Notes: a model not told the origin generated them from the letters alone. A DNA stretch of 64,000 nt from Halioglobus japonicus (GCF_001983995.1 NZ_CP019450.1:1116001-1180000), one strand, 5' to 3'; counted from the first letter of the stretch, positions 49,239-58,717 are shown. Numbers and translations: made by a program.

Positions 49239-50621
49239 TCAACTCAAAAACTGCACTCCTTCTCCAAAATTGCTAAGCCTGGGCAACGCGTTGGCGAGGT
49301 CGTTCTCGCCCAGTCCGAACCAGCGTCCCAGAGGAGCTGCAAACTGCTCTACGGACTGAGTGGGAATCAGGCGGCCACCGCCGGCGTCCTGATCGTGATC
49401 AAATTCCGCTTCAGGAATGTCCCCAAAAATCTGCTTCCCTTTGACTGCGCCGCCGACAACGAAGTGATGCGCACCCCAGCCGTGGTCGGTGCCATCACCG
49501 TTGATCGCTAGTGTGCGGCCAAAGTCGGATGCGGTGAAAAGGGTCACGTCGTTGGCCAGTCCCATACCATCGATGGCCCCATAAAATGCCTCGATCGCGT
49601 CACCTAGAGCTGTCTGTAGCGCAGGCAGATCCTGAGCCTGGCCAGAATGTGTGTCAAAGCCGCCCATGGCGACCGTGAAAATCTGTCTGTGCACGCCCAA
49701 ATGTGCTCTGGCGGCGATGGTTCTAGCCACCGATCGCAGCTGCTGACCAAGCGGTGTGGACGGGAAAGGCGTTTCAGTCGATGCGTCGATTTTCTGAGTG
49801 GCGATGTTGTAAAGCTCATTGGCATCGAACGAGGCGTGAACTTTACTGGCCATGTCGCTGCGCAGGAAATTGCCGCGGTTATAGCGTTCTGCGCGAAAGT
49901 GTCTGCGTAGTTCGTCTCGAAGCTTTTCTTCGGTGTACTCTAGAACCCACGGCTGGGAGGCACCTTCTTCGCCTACTTGGTAGGGAGCCGTCTCACGGCC
50001 GGTGATGAAAAGCGCACTACCGCCGGTGGTCACGGTGCTGAAGGCCGCGCCAAGGTTGGCACCCGACTGTTGCATTGCATCTGCGAATAGGCCACCCCAG
50101 CCAAATTGGGCACCCTCTGGTGCGCCCGCCATCCAGGTTGCCTGCTGATCGTTATGGGAGAAGAGGCGTGAAGGAAGTGGGACAAGTTCGTTGGTGAAAC
50201 TGCTGCGATCAGTGCGCGTCAACAGTGGGCCGACGTTGCCGATAATAGCGGCATTGCCAGTTTCATAGAGCCGATGCAGCCCTGCCAGTTCCGGAGGCAA
50301 TGCGAATTTCCGGCTGCCGAAGCCGAGTTTTTTTTCATTTGAAAGCTGAAGCAGGTTGTCGCGTGCGCGGCTGGCGCCCTGTGCTCTGATGAGTGAGGAG
50401 CGAATGTTCGCCCAGCGCTGGTAGCTGCCCTGGTCGTAGGGGATGATGGTGTCGTGATTGTCCATACCGCCAAACAGGAATACACAGACCATCGCTTTGT
50501 AGCCACTGGTATTCCCTGCCTGGGCCTGGATTCCAGATAGTGCAGTCGATATACCGCCTAAGGACGCGCCAGCGATCGAGCCAGCGCTGAGGTTCAGGAA
50601 TTTTCTTCGAGAAACTGGCAT
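49239..50621 (-). CDS. DUF1501 Tat-exported protein
   Basis: 460 residues with a twin-arginine signal (VSRRKFLNLSAGSIAG). The DUF1501 fold resembles alkaline-phosphatase/sulfatase-type metalloenzymes: VFLFGGMDNHDTIIPYD at about 48-64, FGWGGLFADAMQQ, FTASDFGRTLAINGDGTDHGWGAHHFVVGGAVKG near 360-395, the last with the typical metal-ligand Asp-His pattern. Its activity is unproven. It follows the DUF1800 gene by nine bases, the usual two-gene unit in proteobacteria, and a two-component system lies upstream. Confidence 0.9.
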   Translation of the reverse strand: MPVSRRKFLNLSAGSIAGASLGGISTALSGIQAQAGNTSGYKAMVCVFLFGGMDNHDTIIPYDQGSYQRWANIRSSLIRAQGASRARDNLLQLSNEKKLGFGSRKFALPPELAGLHRLYETGNAAIIGNVGPLLTRTDRSSFTNELVPLPSRLFSHNDQQATWMAGAPEGAQFGWGGLFADAMQQSGANLGAAFSTVTTGGSALFITGRETAPYQVGEEGASQPWVLEYTEEKLRDELRRHFRAERYNRGNFLRSDMASKVHASFDANELYNIATQKIDASTETPFPSTPLGQQLRSVARTIAARAHLGVHRQIFTVAMGGFDTHSGQAQDLPALQTALGDAIEAFYGAIDGMGLANDVTLFTASDFGRTLAINGDGTDHGWGAHHFVVGGAVKGKQIFGDIPEAEFDHDQDAGGGRLIPTQSVEQFAAPLGRWFGLGENDLANALPRLSNFGEGVQFLS

Positions 50622-50630
50622 GGCGTTCTC

Positions 50631-52373
50631 CTAGCGAATTACAAGGTAGTCGGGGGAGGTCATAATCATCATTACCGCGAACATCACGCGCAGTTCGCGC
50701 AGTTCATTATCCTCTGGAGGAATCTCTGCAAGGACGCGTTTTATCTGCGCTCGAGTAACTCCCGACAGCTGGCCGTGGGTGAGAATGATGTCAAGGCGAT
50801 TGAGGAGAGCGTTGCTGTTGTTCGCCAGCTGGATTTCTCTGCTGTAGTTTGGTTCGAAACTGGTGAGGGCGAGTTCTGCATTGAGCGGCAGCCCTTCTTC
50901 GTCATACTCTTCTTGCAACTCTTCTACATCCGTCTCGCGGGCCTCGTTAAAGATGAAGGGCGTCATGAAGTTGGCATAGCCGGGTACTGAACTGGCGTTC
51001 ACAATTTGTAGCTCAGGCGCCGTCAGGTTGCGGCTGCCCGTCAGTGTGCCCGGTGCCACGTATCCGGGGCGAAAAAAGTTGAATACCGAGGGTGCCCTGT
51101 AGGGGTGCTGACCGAGCGCGGTAGCCTCGCTGGTGTCCCACAGGGCCCAGGAGTATTCGGGCGTTACCTGTTTGGCCCTAAAGGCTCTGGCCCAATGGGT
51201 CATACGCAGAATCGGTTCGCGTACCTTCCCCGTGACTCGGCCGTTGGGATTGCGCGCCTGGTGATCAAACAGTATAGCTGCCAGAGTTGCTGTCAGGTCG
51301 CCTCGCCGACCAGTACCCACCCGTGTGCCGTCAGGTAATGTGTACCGGCCGCGCTCGAAAGTACTGGCCACGCGTTTTGTATAGCCCCTAGTAGGATGAC
51401 TGGTCACAAACCGCTGTATTAACTGGCGACCGACGAAAGGTGCTACGTTAGGATGGGCGAAAAGGTGGTCTAATGCAGCATCGATGCTCTGCTTGCCCGG
51501 CGTATTAGCTGCGATGCGGGTGCCCAGAAACTGCTTCGGACGATCTGAGTGACTGTCTGGGTAGATCACCATCGGTACGGCGAATGCGATGCCATCAGCG
51601 TCTTCAACGTCATCGCCGTCAAAGTAACGTTTATCGATATTAAGCCCGGTGAATACGCGCGCGAGCCCGGTGACATCCTCGTTGTTGTAGGTTTCGAGAG
51701 GCTGGCCTTCAGTATCCGTGCGCGGCGTGCCATCCGCATTCAGCTCGAGCAGTCCAATTGTGAAGAGCTGCATGATTTCGCGGGCGTAGTTCTCGTCGGG
51801 GACGCGACCGGTTTCCAGGTCCCCCTTCTCATTGCCCATGTAGGTCAGGTAGTGTCCCATCGCGGGTGCATAAGTCACTGCCTCCAGCAGATCACGGTAA
51901 TTGCCGAAAGCGTGCTCAATCAGCAGGTCCTGGTAGTAAACGACGGCATCGGGAATGTCCGTGAGGAGTCCGCCACCGCTGTTGGAAACCACAAGTAGCT
52001 CAGACAGGGCAAATGCCATGCGTTGTCGCAATTGGTCCCGACCGACAATGGCGTTGCGCCAGAAACCGAACGTGGCGGCCTCGTTCTCCAGCAGAACAAC
52101 TTCCTCCTCGGCTTCAGGAGTGTTCTGACGATACTCGAGTAGAAACGGCATAAGATAGTTGGGCGGCTCTTGCAGTTGGTCGAGGAACCAAGCTGAGGCA
52201 CTGGTCTGGGCCAGGCGGCTGATCTCGTCTGGTCTGGGACCAAAAGTGGCCTGCGCTAAAAATCGAGCGGTCGTTTTCGGTGTTACGAAAGCGTCGTCCG
52301 CGGCCTGTACGGGCGGTAAAGACGCGAGAGCAGTGGTTCCGCAGAGAATAATTAGCGTTTTCCAACCGGGCAT
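50631..52373 (-). CDS. DUF1800 family exported protein
   Basis: 580 residues with a signal peptide (IILCGTTALASLPPVQA). It has the DUF1800 hallmarks FLAQATFGPRPDEISRLAQ, QLRQRMAFALSELLVVS, ENYAREIMQLFTIGLLELN, and RFVTSHPTRGYTKRVASTF, with a C-terminal DYLVIR. The family is always close to DUF1501 but no activity is known; the pair may act on a surface or cell-envelope substrate. The order DUF1800-DUF1501 fits operon convention. Regulation may be by the two-component system just upstream. Confidence 0.92.
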   Translation of the reverse strand: MPGWKTLIILCGTTALASLPPVQAADDAFVTPKTTARFLAQATFGPRPDEISRLAQTSASAWFLDQLQEPPNYLMPFLLEYRQNTPEAEEEVVLLENEAATFGFWRNAIVGRDQLRQRMAFALSELLVVSNSGGGLLTDIPDAVVYYQDLLIEHAFGNYRDLLEAVTYAPAMGHYLTYMGNEKGDLETGRVPDENYAREIMQLFTIGLLELNADGTPRTDTEGQPLETYNNEDVTGLARVFTGLNIDKRYFDGDDVEDADGIAFAVPMVIYPDSHSDRPKQFLGTRIAANTPGKQSIDAALDHLFAHPNVAPFVGRQLIQRFVTSHPTRGYTKRVASTFERGRYTLPDGTRVGTGRRGDLTATLAAILFDHQARNPNGRVTGKVREPILRMTHWARAFRAKQVTPEYSWALWDTSEATALGQHPYRAPSVFNFFRPGYVAPGTLTGSRNLTAPELQIVNASSVPGYANFMTPFIFNEARETDVEELQEEYDEEGLPLNAELALTSFEPNYSREIQLANNSNALLNRLDIILTHGQLSGVTRAQIKRVLAEIPPEDNELRELRVMFAVMMIMTSPDYLVIR

Positions 52374-52514
52374 CCTGAATCTCCTGCATAGGCAATCGAT
52401 GTTGGGCTGGCCCTAGTTTATGCCGTCCTCGGTCCCTGTGGGATTACAAAGAGGAGCGTGAATTTATACATATCTGTATAAGTTTATGCCGATCGCGCCT
52501 TGCAGTCCGGCGCC

Positions 52515-53894
52515 CTATGGATTGGTGGGAAAGATACAGTCAAACACCGTGCCTTTCTGGCCTTGTAGTAGTGTGATGTCGGCACCGTGCAGCTGAGAGA
52601 CAGAGCGAACGATGGCAAGGCCCAAGCCGTTCCCCGGTTCCGAGCGGCTCGCGTCTGCGCGATAGAATCGTTCGAAAATCTGTGAGTGATGCTCCGGGGG
52701 AATGCCGGGGCCGTCGTCGCCCACCTGGAGTAGAACGCCGCTTTTAGAACTCTGAAGACGAACCCAGGTTTTTCCTCCGGGATTCCCATGTTCAATGCTG
52801 TTCTCCAGAAGGTTGGTGAGCATTTGTGTCAGCATGTTGGTGTCACCTTCAATCCTTAGATCGGGCAGGATCGCCGGCTCGAGCCTGCGGCCGGCGTCGA
52901 CGAACACTGGTTGGTAACTTTCAACGACATCTTCGACCAGAGTGGAAAGCTCAACCTCGCTGAAGCGTTTGCCACGGTCAGCTGACTCGATTTCACTCAG
53001 CCGGAGTAAGTTACTGAATACCTGCAATACAGTCTGTACTTGCTGCTCGGCACTGGTCAGGTGCGCCTCCAGTGCCACCGGGTCTGCCAAATCTTGGTGC
53101 ATAAGCTGCAGACGGTTGGAAATGCGCGACAGAGGTGTCTTAATGTCATGGGCTACGCCTATCGAGACGGATTCGATATTGCGATGCATCGCCTCGAGCC
53201 GATCCAGCATGGAGTTGACCTGAGTCGCAAGCGTGTCAAATTCGTCATTGTGTTTGCTCACAGATGCGCGTTGATCAGAGTTACCCATGCCTATCTGCTC
53301 CACTGCGATGGCGAGGTCATCCAAGCGCCTGTGAACCCGCTTGCTCAACGCATAGCCTATCACCAGTGATAGTGGAATGCTGATAATGATGAGGAAGAAT
53401 AGACCTGCGTTCAGCGTATCCTTGAGGACGAAATAATCCCAGCTTCGATTGCGGGCCACGGTGATCACGTGATCACGGACCGCGTCCCCGCGATAGACCC
53501 GCGTCTCCAGTGCCTCATCCAAATCCTCAAAGTAAAAAAGTCGCTCGGACAGGCCTGTGGGTGCATCTTTCAGAAATGGTAGGCCCAGCAGCGGCGTTCC
53601 ATCGATGCCACTAATCAGGGCGGCGAAGTCTCCGTCTTCTAAGATCCAGAAAGCCTCCTCATCGGGTTGAAGCCAGGGCTCGTTTTCTTCGCCTAGTTCA
53701 TTCGCCAGGGCATCGAGGCCGTCTTCCGCGAGCAACTCGGTAAGCCACTCGTGGTGGTCGAGCAGTTCTTCCTGCTCGCGGGCCTCTATGTCCTTCAGGT
53801 TAAGGGCACCCAGAAAACCACCCAGCAGTATCACCACCAGGAAAAAGCCAAGTGATGCTAATAGTGTCAGGCGAAAGACCGAAGATCTGAACAC
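52515..53894 (-). CDS. sensor histidine kinase
   Basis: 459 residues: an N-terminal membrane span (LTLLASLGFFLVVILLGGF), a periplasmic region of about 135 residues rich in Asp/Glu (ELLAEDGLDALANE, EAFWILEDGDFAALI), a second span near 165-185 and a HAMP linker. The dimerisation box AHDIKTPLSRISNRL has the phosphorylated His near residue 249. ATPase motifs follow: NLLENSIEHG (N box), GDDGPGIPPEH (G1) and GNGLGLAIVRS (G2). It ends four bases before the response regulator start on the same strand. The acidic sensor domain may bind a cation (inference). Confidence 0.93.
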   Translation of the reverse strand: MFRSSVFRLTLLASLGFFLVVILLGGFLGALNLKDIEAREQEELLDHHEWLTELLAEDGLDALANELGEENEPWLQPDEEAFWILEDGDFAALISGIDGTPLLGLPFLKDAPTGLSERLFYFEDLDEALETRVYRGDAVRDHVITVARNRSWDYFVLKDTLNAGLFFLIIISIPLSLVIGYALSKRVHRRLDDLAIAVEQIGMGNSDQRASVSKHNDEFDTLATQVNSMLDRLEAMHRNIESVSIGVAHDIKTPLSRISNRLQLMHQDLADPVALEAHLTSAEQQVQTVLQVFSNLLRLSEIESADRGKRFSEVELSTLVEDVVESYQPVFVDAGRRLEPAILPDLRIEGDTNMLTQMLTNLLENSIEHGNPGGKTWVRLQSSKSGVLLQVGDDGPGIPPEHHSQIFERFYRADASRSEPGNGLGLAIVRSVSQLHGADITLLQGQKGTVFDCIFPTNP

Positions 53895-53898
53895 TGGC

Positions 53899-54573
53899 TC
53901 AATCCGCCTTCAGCATGTATCCAGAGCCACGCACGGTTTTAATCAGCTCGGTGGTGAACGGTTTGTCGATTTTTGTACGCAGGCGACTGACGTGGGTTTG
54001 CACGAGCGAAGTCTTTGGGTCAAAGGTATAACCCCAAACGCGATCCAGTAGCATAGTGCGGGTGATAACTTGGCCCGGGTGCATGAGAAAAAGCTCCAAG
54101 ATTTGAAATTCACGCGGCAGAAGCTCAATAGTTTGGCCTGCGCGTTGGACAGTGCGCGATGCCCGATTCAAGGCCAGGTCTCCCGCTTGGAGCTCAATCT
54201 CATCTTTGAGCAGGGGCTTGCGCCGGGCCAGAGCCCTGACCCGGGCGAGTAATTCCGAAAAGGCGAAGGGTTTGACCATATAGTCGTCAGCGCCAGCTTC
54301 TAGTCCTGCCACACGGTCATCGATACCCGATAGAGCGGTCAACATGAGTATGGGCGTATCCAGCTTGCTACCCCGCAAAATGCGTACAGCGTCAATGCCA
54401 TCCATGCCTGGAAGTAGCCGATCGAACACGATGACATCAAAGTCGCCAGATGCTGAGGCCAACACGCCCGAAGGGCTGTCGCTCTCGTGTTGAACTGCGT
54501 AGCCCTGCTCGCGCAGACCGCGAGTGACGAATTCAGCAGTGTCCAGGTCGTCCTCAATCAGCAGGATATTCAC
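53899..54573 (-). CDS. OmpR-family response regulator
   Basis: 224 residues: receiver domain with acidic pair D8/D9, phospho-acceptor D51 (VFDRLLPG) and the conserved Lys near 103 (MVKPFAF); C-terminal winged helix with LLPREFQILELFLMHPGQVITR and TSLVQTHVSRLRTKI, ending SGYMLKAD. Upstream of its kinase partner in the same operon. The adjacent DUF1800/DUF1501 pair on the same strand downstream could be a target (inference). Ligand and regulon unknown. Confidence 0.94.
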   Translation of the reverse strand: MNILLIEDDLDTAEFVTRGLREQGYAVQHESDSPSGVLASASGDFDVIVFDRLLPGMDGIDAVRILRGSKLDTPILMLTALSGIDDRVAGLEAGADDYMVKPFAFSELLARVRALARRKPLLKDEIELQAGDLALNRASRTVQRAGQTIELLPREFQILELFLMHPGQVITRTMLLDRVWGYTFDPKTSLVQTHVSRLRTKIDKPFTTELIKTVRGSGYMLKAD

Positions 54574-54748
54574 AATGTCTCCTAGTCATGTCACTCCTAT
54601 GGTAGGTGATATTGGCGCAGCGTGAATATACAAATATGTAAAGCGGGCATGTTTTCAGCTCTACAGTGAGCGGAAGAATCTGTCCAGCGCCTCAATTGCT
54701 TGTATCAAATTTAAATTCTGCGACGGGCGAAAACTTATTAATGTCCTC

Positions 54749-55420
54749 ATGGTACTGACTTCACACGATAAACTGGGTGATACAGGTGAGAAAACTGGAT
54801 TTTGGCTGGAGGAGTTTGCGGCCCCTTATTACCGGATGCTCGACGCCGGTGTCGAATTGACTATCGCCTCACCCGCCGGCGGTCAGCCGCCGCTGGCCCC
54901 CAAGAGCGACGCCCCCGACGCCCAGACCGACGCGGCACAACGATTCACTGCAGATACGGCGGCGCAAGCGGTGCTTGCTGGCTCGCGTGTGCTTGCAGAG
55001 CTTGACGTCGCCGACTTCGATGCCTTTTTCTATCCCGGCGGGCACGGGCCACTCTGGGACCTCACGGAAGATGTCGACTCCATTGCACTGATCGAGAATG
55101 CCCTGGCGCAGGGCAAGCCCGTTGCCGCGGTGTGTCATGCGCCCGCGGTGCTTATCAGGGCGACCGTGGAAGGTGAGCCTATGGTCAAGGGACGTCGTGT
55201 AACTGGCTTTACCAACAGTGAGGAAGCGGCTGTTGGCTTGACCGATGTGGTGCCGTTCTTGCTGGAAGACCGGCTGCATGAGTTGGGAGGAAATTTCAGT
55301 GCAGCGGCCGACTGGGAGCCTCACGTAGTGGTTGATGGTTTGCTGATAACTGGGCAGAACCCCGCGTCATCGGCACCGGTGGCGGACGCTTTGATCGACG
55401 CAATTGGCGCCGGCGAGTAA
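54749..55420 (+). CDS. DJ-1/PfpI family protein
   Basis: 223 residues from ATG 54749. Motifs: MVLTSHDKLGDTGEKTG, FYPGGHGPLWDL, and AAVCHAPAVL with nucleophile Cys near 129. It aligns along its length with the frameshifted copy at 33785-34464. The other copy begins MRVLMVLTS; here the codons before ATG read ATT AAT GTC CTC, so the true start may be an ATT at 54737, or the start has been altered. There is no convincing ribosome site. Hsp31/PfpI-like role in carbonyl stress is possible. Confidence 0.86.
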   Translation: MVLTSHDKLGDTGEKTGFWLEEFAAPYYRMLDAGVELTIASPAGGQPPLAPKSDAPDAQTDAAQRFTADTAAQAVLAGSRVLAELDVADFDAFFYPGGHGPLWDLTEDVDSIALIENALAQGKPVAAVCHAPAVLIRATVEGEPMVKGRRVTGFTNSEEAAVGLTDVVPFLLEDRLHELGGNFSAAADWEPHVVVDGLLITGQNPASSAPVADALIDAIGAGE

Positions 55421-55558
55421 TTTCCCTCGGTGGAGTGCATTGCTCAACGCCATGCTGGTATTACCGGATAAACCAATGGTGTGCCACATCTCGATAGGTA
55501 TGGCGTAGCGCCAGCAGTGCACTAGCATTAATGGGTCATAATAATAAAGGAGATCGAG

Positions 55559-56101
55559 ATGACAGAAAAACAACAGGTTGAGCGAGAAGCGCTCGAAACA
55601 TATCACCGTTTCGTGGCCCAGCGTGATCGCATCGACGAGGGCGAAGCCGGTTGGGAGACGCTGGCTGACTTTTTTACCGAGGACGCGGTCTATCTGGACC
55701 CGGCCTGGGGCAGGCAGGAAGGGCGCGAAACAATCCGCAATTTTTTTGTCGCCTCGATGGCCGGTCTGACCGGTTATGGCTGGTCGACGCCTGAGCGATG
55801 GACCATGACCGAGGGCCACCGTCTCGTCAGTCACTGGGACCAGGTGCTCGGGGAGAAGCCCGACGGCAGTCAGTGGATCGTGCCCGGGCTGTCCATACTC
55901 TACTACGCTGGGGACGGTCTGTTCTGCTACAGCCACGACTATCTTAACATGACGTATATCGGTGAGACGCTCAAGGCGATGGCCTGGCGGCCGCCGGCTG
56001 AGTTCAACATGCCGCCCGCCAAGCCGGATTGGCATACGCATCTACCACCTGCCTGGAGGCATTTGCCCGATGTGTTTGCGGCCGATGGCAGCGCTGTCTG
56101 A
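55559..56101 (+). CDS. SnoaL/NTF2-like protein
   Basis: 180 residues of the nuclear-transport-factor-2 fold. Cues: YHRFVAQRDRIDEGEAGWETLADFFTEDAVYLDPAWGRQEGRETIRNFF and WTMTEGHRLVSHWDQVLGEKPDGSQWIVPGLSILYYAGDG. A strong AAAGGAGATC ribosome site lies before the ATG. Family members are polyketide cyclases, isomerases or ligand carriers; substrate here unknown. It stands alone between gene relics and the DJ-1-like gene. Confidence 0.82.
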   Translation: MTEKQQVEREALETYHRFVAQRDRIDEGEAGWETLADFFTEDAVYLDPAWGRQEGRETIRNFFVASMAGLTGYGWSTPERWTMTEGHRLVSHWDQVLGEKPDGSQWIVPGLSILYYAGDGLFCYSHDYLNMTYIGETLKAMAWRPPAEFNMPPAKPDWHTHLPPAWRHLPDVFAADGSAV

Positions 56102-56270
56102 GGCGTTGAGCTGTTGAGCGGCATGGCGTGGGGTCTAAACCCTCAACGCATCGGGGTCGATAACAAAGATCACGGTGGTCAGTATTAGCATCACTGCCAA
56201 CAGCAAAATGCATGGCTAGCGGTAGCGTTTCTCTATTGCCTGCCAGGTCGGGCGGCTCGAGGGCCTCAGA

Positions 56271-56489
56271 TCAGCCCTGAGTGTGCCGATACTGGCTTGG
56301 CGTCATTACTACGCAATTTTTAAATAAGGTAGTAAAGGAGGCCTTGCTGTTAAAGCCGGCGACGGTCATCAAGTCGGTGAAAGTGCGATCCTGCCAGTCG
56401 CTGTCCCTGAGGAGGTGCTTGGCGTCGTCGACGCACAGGCTTTTCTCTTTGTCGTCGACAGTGAGGTCAATGCCGGCGCATCCTGGCAT
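56271..56489 (-). pseudogene. relic of an AraC-family regulator C-terminus
   Basis: 72 residues whose last 51 (VDDAKHLLRDSDWQDRT, MTVAGFNSKASFTTLFK, MTPSQYRHTQG) are the second helix-turn-helix of an AraC regulator. It ends normally at a stop but lacks the N-terminal ligand domain and the first half of the DNA-binding domain. Its start merges into a plus-strand MFS-transporter tail at about 56472. It matches the relic at 39590-39744 and begins at the same residue, which is remarkable. Confidence 0.7.
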
Positions 56490-56609
56490 GGCAGTCTGCC
56501 GTACTTTATTTTTATGGCGTTTATCGCCGTGATCGCGATTTTCAGTTTCCGGTATTTACCGGAAACCAAGGGCAAGTCGCTGGAAGAGATCGAGAGCATC
56601 TGGCGGTAG
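56472..56609 (+). pseudogene. relic of an MFS sugar-type transporter C-terminus
   Basis: The last 45 residues, GASWHGSLPYFIFMAFIAV and RYLPETKGKSLEEIESIW, are the final transmembrane helix and the sugar-porter tail motif PETKG. Nothing earlier of the transporter is present. It overlaps the AraC relic head to head, so the two tails were joined by deletion. Confidence 0.75.
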
Positions 56610-56635
56610 CCGCGCGCTCTCGTCAGTTGTGTTGT

Positions 56636-57301
56636 TTAGCGGACGGGCTCGTCAAAGTAGGTCTCGGGGTAGGGCTCGTTTTTCAGCGTGAAGTGCCACC
56701 ATTCGGCGGGATAGTTGCTGAAGCCATGGCGTTCCATAACGCTGCGTAGCAACAGGCGATTCGCTCGCGCCTTAGGTCTGATGGTGTCGTTCTGGGTGTT
56801 TGAAAGGGGGCCGAAGTAGTCCCATTCGGTGCCCATATCCAGTGCCTGCCCGCTGGCCGTTTCTACGAGCGTGAGATCGACGGTGCTGCCGCGCGAGTGA
56901 CCAGATTGTTCTGCTATATAGCCTTTTGGCACAAGCTCTGACTTCGCGAGGGTCGGATAGTAACGCGCCTTCTGCAGGGTGTCGCTGGTGTCGCGAGTCC
57001 AGCGCATAAAGTGGTCGACGGCCCGTTGTGGCCTGTAACAGTCGTACACGCGCAATGACAGACCAAAACTCAACAATTCCTGCTGCGCTGCCGCTAACGC
57101 CTGAGCGCTGGGCAGGGTGAGCAGGCATTGGGGAGCTTCATAGCCATCGACACGCCGGCCGACGAAATTGTCAGAGCCATGGTAGCGAATCTCAGTTTTG
57201 ATATCCGGTGCGTAATCAATGAGATTGACCAGCACCTCATCAGCGATAGTTTTAACGCTGGCGCCGAGCAGCAGCAGAGTCATCAGGAAACGCATGGGCA
57301 T
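56636..57301 (-). CDS. D-alanyl-D-alanine dipeptidase (VanX type)
   Basis: 221 residues with a signal peptide (FLMTLLLLGASVKTIA, cleavage near residue 20). Motifs of M15 VanX/DdpX zinc dipeptidases are present: SGHSRGSTVDLTL with the zinc His and Asp, RVYDCYRP, and EWWHFTL with the second His. It hydrolyses D-Ala-D-Ala in the family. The signal peptide suggests periplasmic action on peptidoglycan turnover products, rather than the cytoplasmic VanX resistance role. No vancomycin-resistance partners are next to it. Confidence 0.88.
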   Translation of the reverse strand: MPMRFLMTLLLLGASVKTIADEVLVNLIDYAPDIKTEIRYHGSDNFVGRRVDGYEAPQCLLTLPSAQALAAAQQELLSFGLSLRVYDCYRPQRAVDHFMRWTRDTSDTLQKARYYPTLAKSELVPKGYIAEQSGHSRGSTVDLTLVETASGQALDMGTEWDYFGPLSNTQNDTIRPKARANRLLLRSVMERHGFSNYPAEWWHFTLKNEPYPETYFDEPVR

Positions 57302-57343
57302 GTTGGGTGCTCCTGTACTGTGGCTGTATTCAGTGCGAAATCG

Positions 57344-58717
57344 CTAGATCGACATGCCCAGCATTGCAAAGGCGGCGGTGGCACAGCCGCCGGCGAGCAG
57401 GGCATAGGGTAATTGGGTGCGCACGTGGGCGATGTGGTCAGATCCTGAGGCCAGCGAGGAGATCACGGTGGTATCGCTGATGGGTGAGGAGTGATCACCA
57501 AAAATGCCCCCGGACAGCACCGCCGCAAGAAACGGTGCCGGTGGCAGCCCCAGGGCCATGCCGGCCGGAATGGCAATGGGAATCATGATGGCAAACGTAC
57601 CCCAGCTGGATCCCACGGAGAAGGCGATAAATGCCGAGCTCAGGAATACCGCAGGTAGCAACAGGCTGGCGGCCAGATCCTGTGGAATTTGCGAGGCGAC
57701 CCAGGGGCCGGTGCCGAGTGCCTTGGCGGTGTCGCCCAGCGCCAGGGCCAGCAACAGAATGATGGCCATCGGCAACAACCTACCCGCACCCTCCAGGAAA
57801 ATATCCATGAGCTGAGAAACGTTCATCTGCCGTTGGCCCAGCACCAGCAGCCAGGTGCAGGCTAGCGCTGCCAGTACCGCCCACAGCACTGAGGTGGAGC
57901 CGGAACCCTGGGCGAGGTTGCCCTCACCGGTAATCCAAAGTCCGAGCGGCATGGTGGTAATCAGCACGATCAGCGGCAGTACCATATTGATGGCCTTGCC
58001 GCCCTCGGTTTCTTTGTCGCTCTCTGACACTGGATCCTGGGAGGCAGCCCGTGCCTCCGCTTCACGCATGGGGCCAATATTCCAGTTAAAGGCGATGACC
58101 AGTGCGGTGAGTCCCACGGCAAACCAGGCATAGAAATTCATGCTGATGGACTCGGCGAATACGCCCAGTGGATTGTCTACATCCAGGTTGCCCAGCAGGC
58201 TGAGATTGAAAGCGCCCCAGGCATTGAGCGGAATCAGAATACAAATGGGCGCTGAGGTTGAATCGATGATGTAGGCGAGTTTTTCCCGGGCGACACGGTA
58301 GCGATCAATCAGCGGCCGGGCCACGGTGCCTGCCACCAGTACGGTGATATTGGATTCGATGAAGATGACAATGCCGCTGAAAAACGCCAGCCACTGGGCT
58401 CGCTTGCCGCTGTTACCCCAGCGTCTGGATTCCAGCCAGCCAATAAAACCACGCACGCCACCGCTGGCCTCAATGGTGGCAATGAGGGCGCCTATGAGCA
58501 GCGTAAAGGCAATGACTCTGGCGTCCCCGGCATTGCCAAGCACCGCGATAATACTCTCGATAGCATCCGCCAGCCCGGAGAGCGGGTTGCCGCCCGCCAG
58601 CAGCGTGGCTCCCAGCCATATGCCACCTGCCAGGGCCAGATAGACCTGGCGCGACCAGAGGGCCAGGCCAATGGCCAGCAGGGGAGGAAGGAGTGATGTC
58701 CATCCGGGTTCGTACAT
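57344..58717 (-). CDS. NhaC-family Na+/H+ antiporter-like transporter
   Basis: 457 residues and roughly 11-12 membrane spans. It begins with WTSLLPPLLAIGLALWSRQVYLALAGGIWLG and has RGFIGWLESRRWGNSGKRAQW and LGDTAKALGTGPWVA and a late VGSSWGTFAIM with GDHSSPISDTTVISSLASG, all family signatures of NhaC-like antiporters. Proposed to exchange sodium (or amino acids/organic ions) for protons in the inner membrane; ion unconfirmed. Minus strand, between VanX and SOUL genes. Confidence 0.86.
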   Translation of the reverse strand: MYEPGWTSLLPPLLAIGLALWSRQVYLALAGGIWLGATLLAGGNPLSGLADAIESIIAVLGNAGDARVIAFTLLIGALIATIEASGGVRGFIGWLESRRWGNSGKRAQWLAFFSGIVIFIESNITVLVAGTVARPLIDRYRVAREKLAYIIDSTSAPICILIPLNAWGAFNLSLLGNLDVDNPLGVFAESISMNFYAWFAVGLTALVIAFNWNIGPMREAEARAASQDPVSESDKETEGGKAINMVLPLIVLITTMPLGLWITGEGNLAQGSGSTSVLWAVLAALACTWLLVLGQRQMNVSQLMDIFLEGAGRLLPMAIILLLALALGDTAKALGTGPWVASQIPQDLAASLLLPAVFLSSAFIAFSVGSSWGTFAIMIPIAIPAGMALGLPPAPFLAAVLSGGIFGDHSSPISDTTVISSLASGSDHIAHVRTQLPYALLAGGCATAAFAMLGMSI

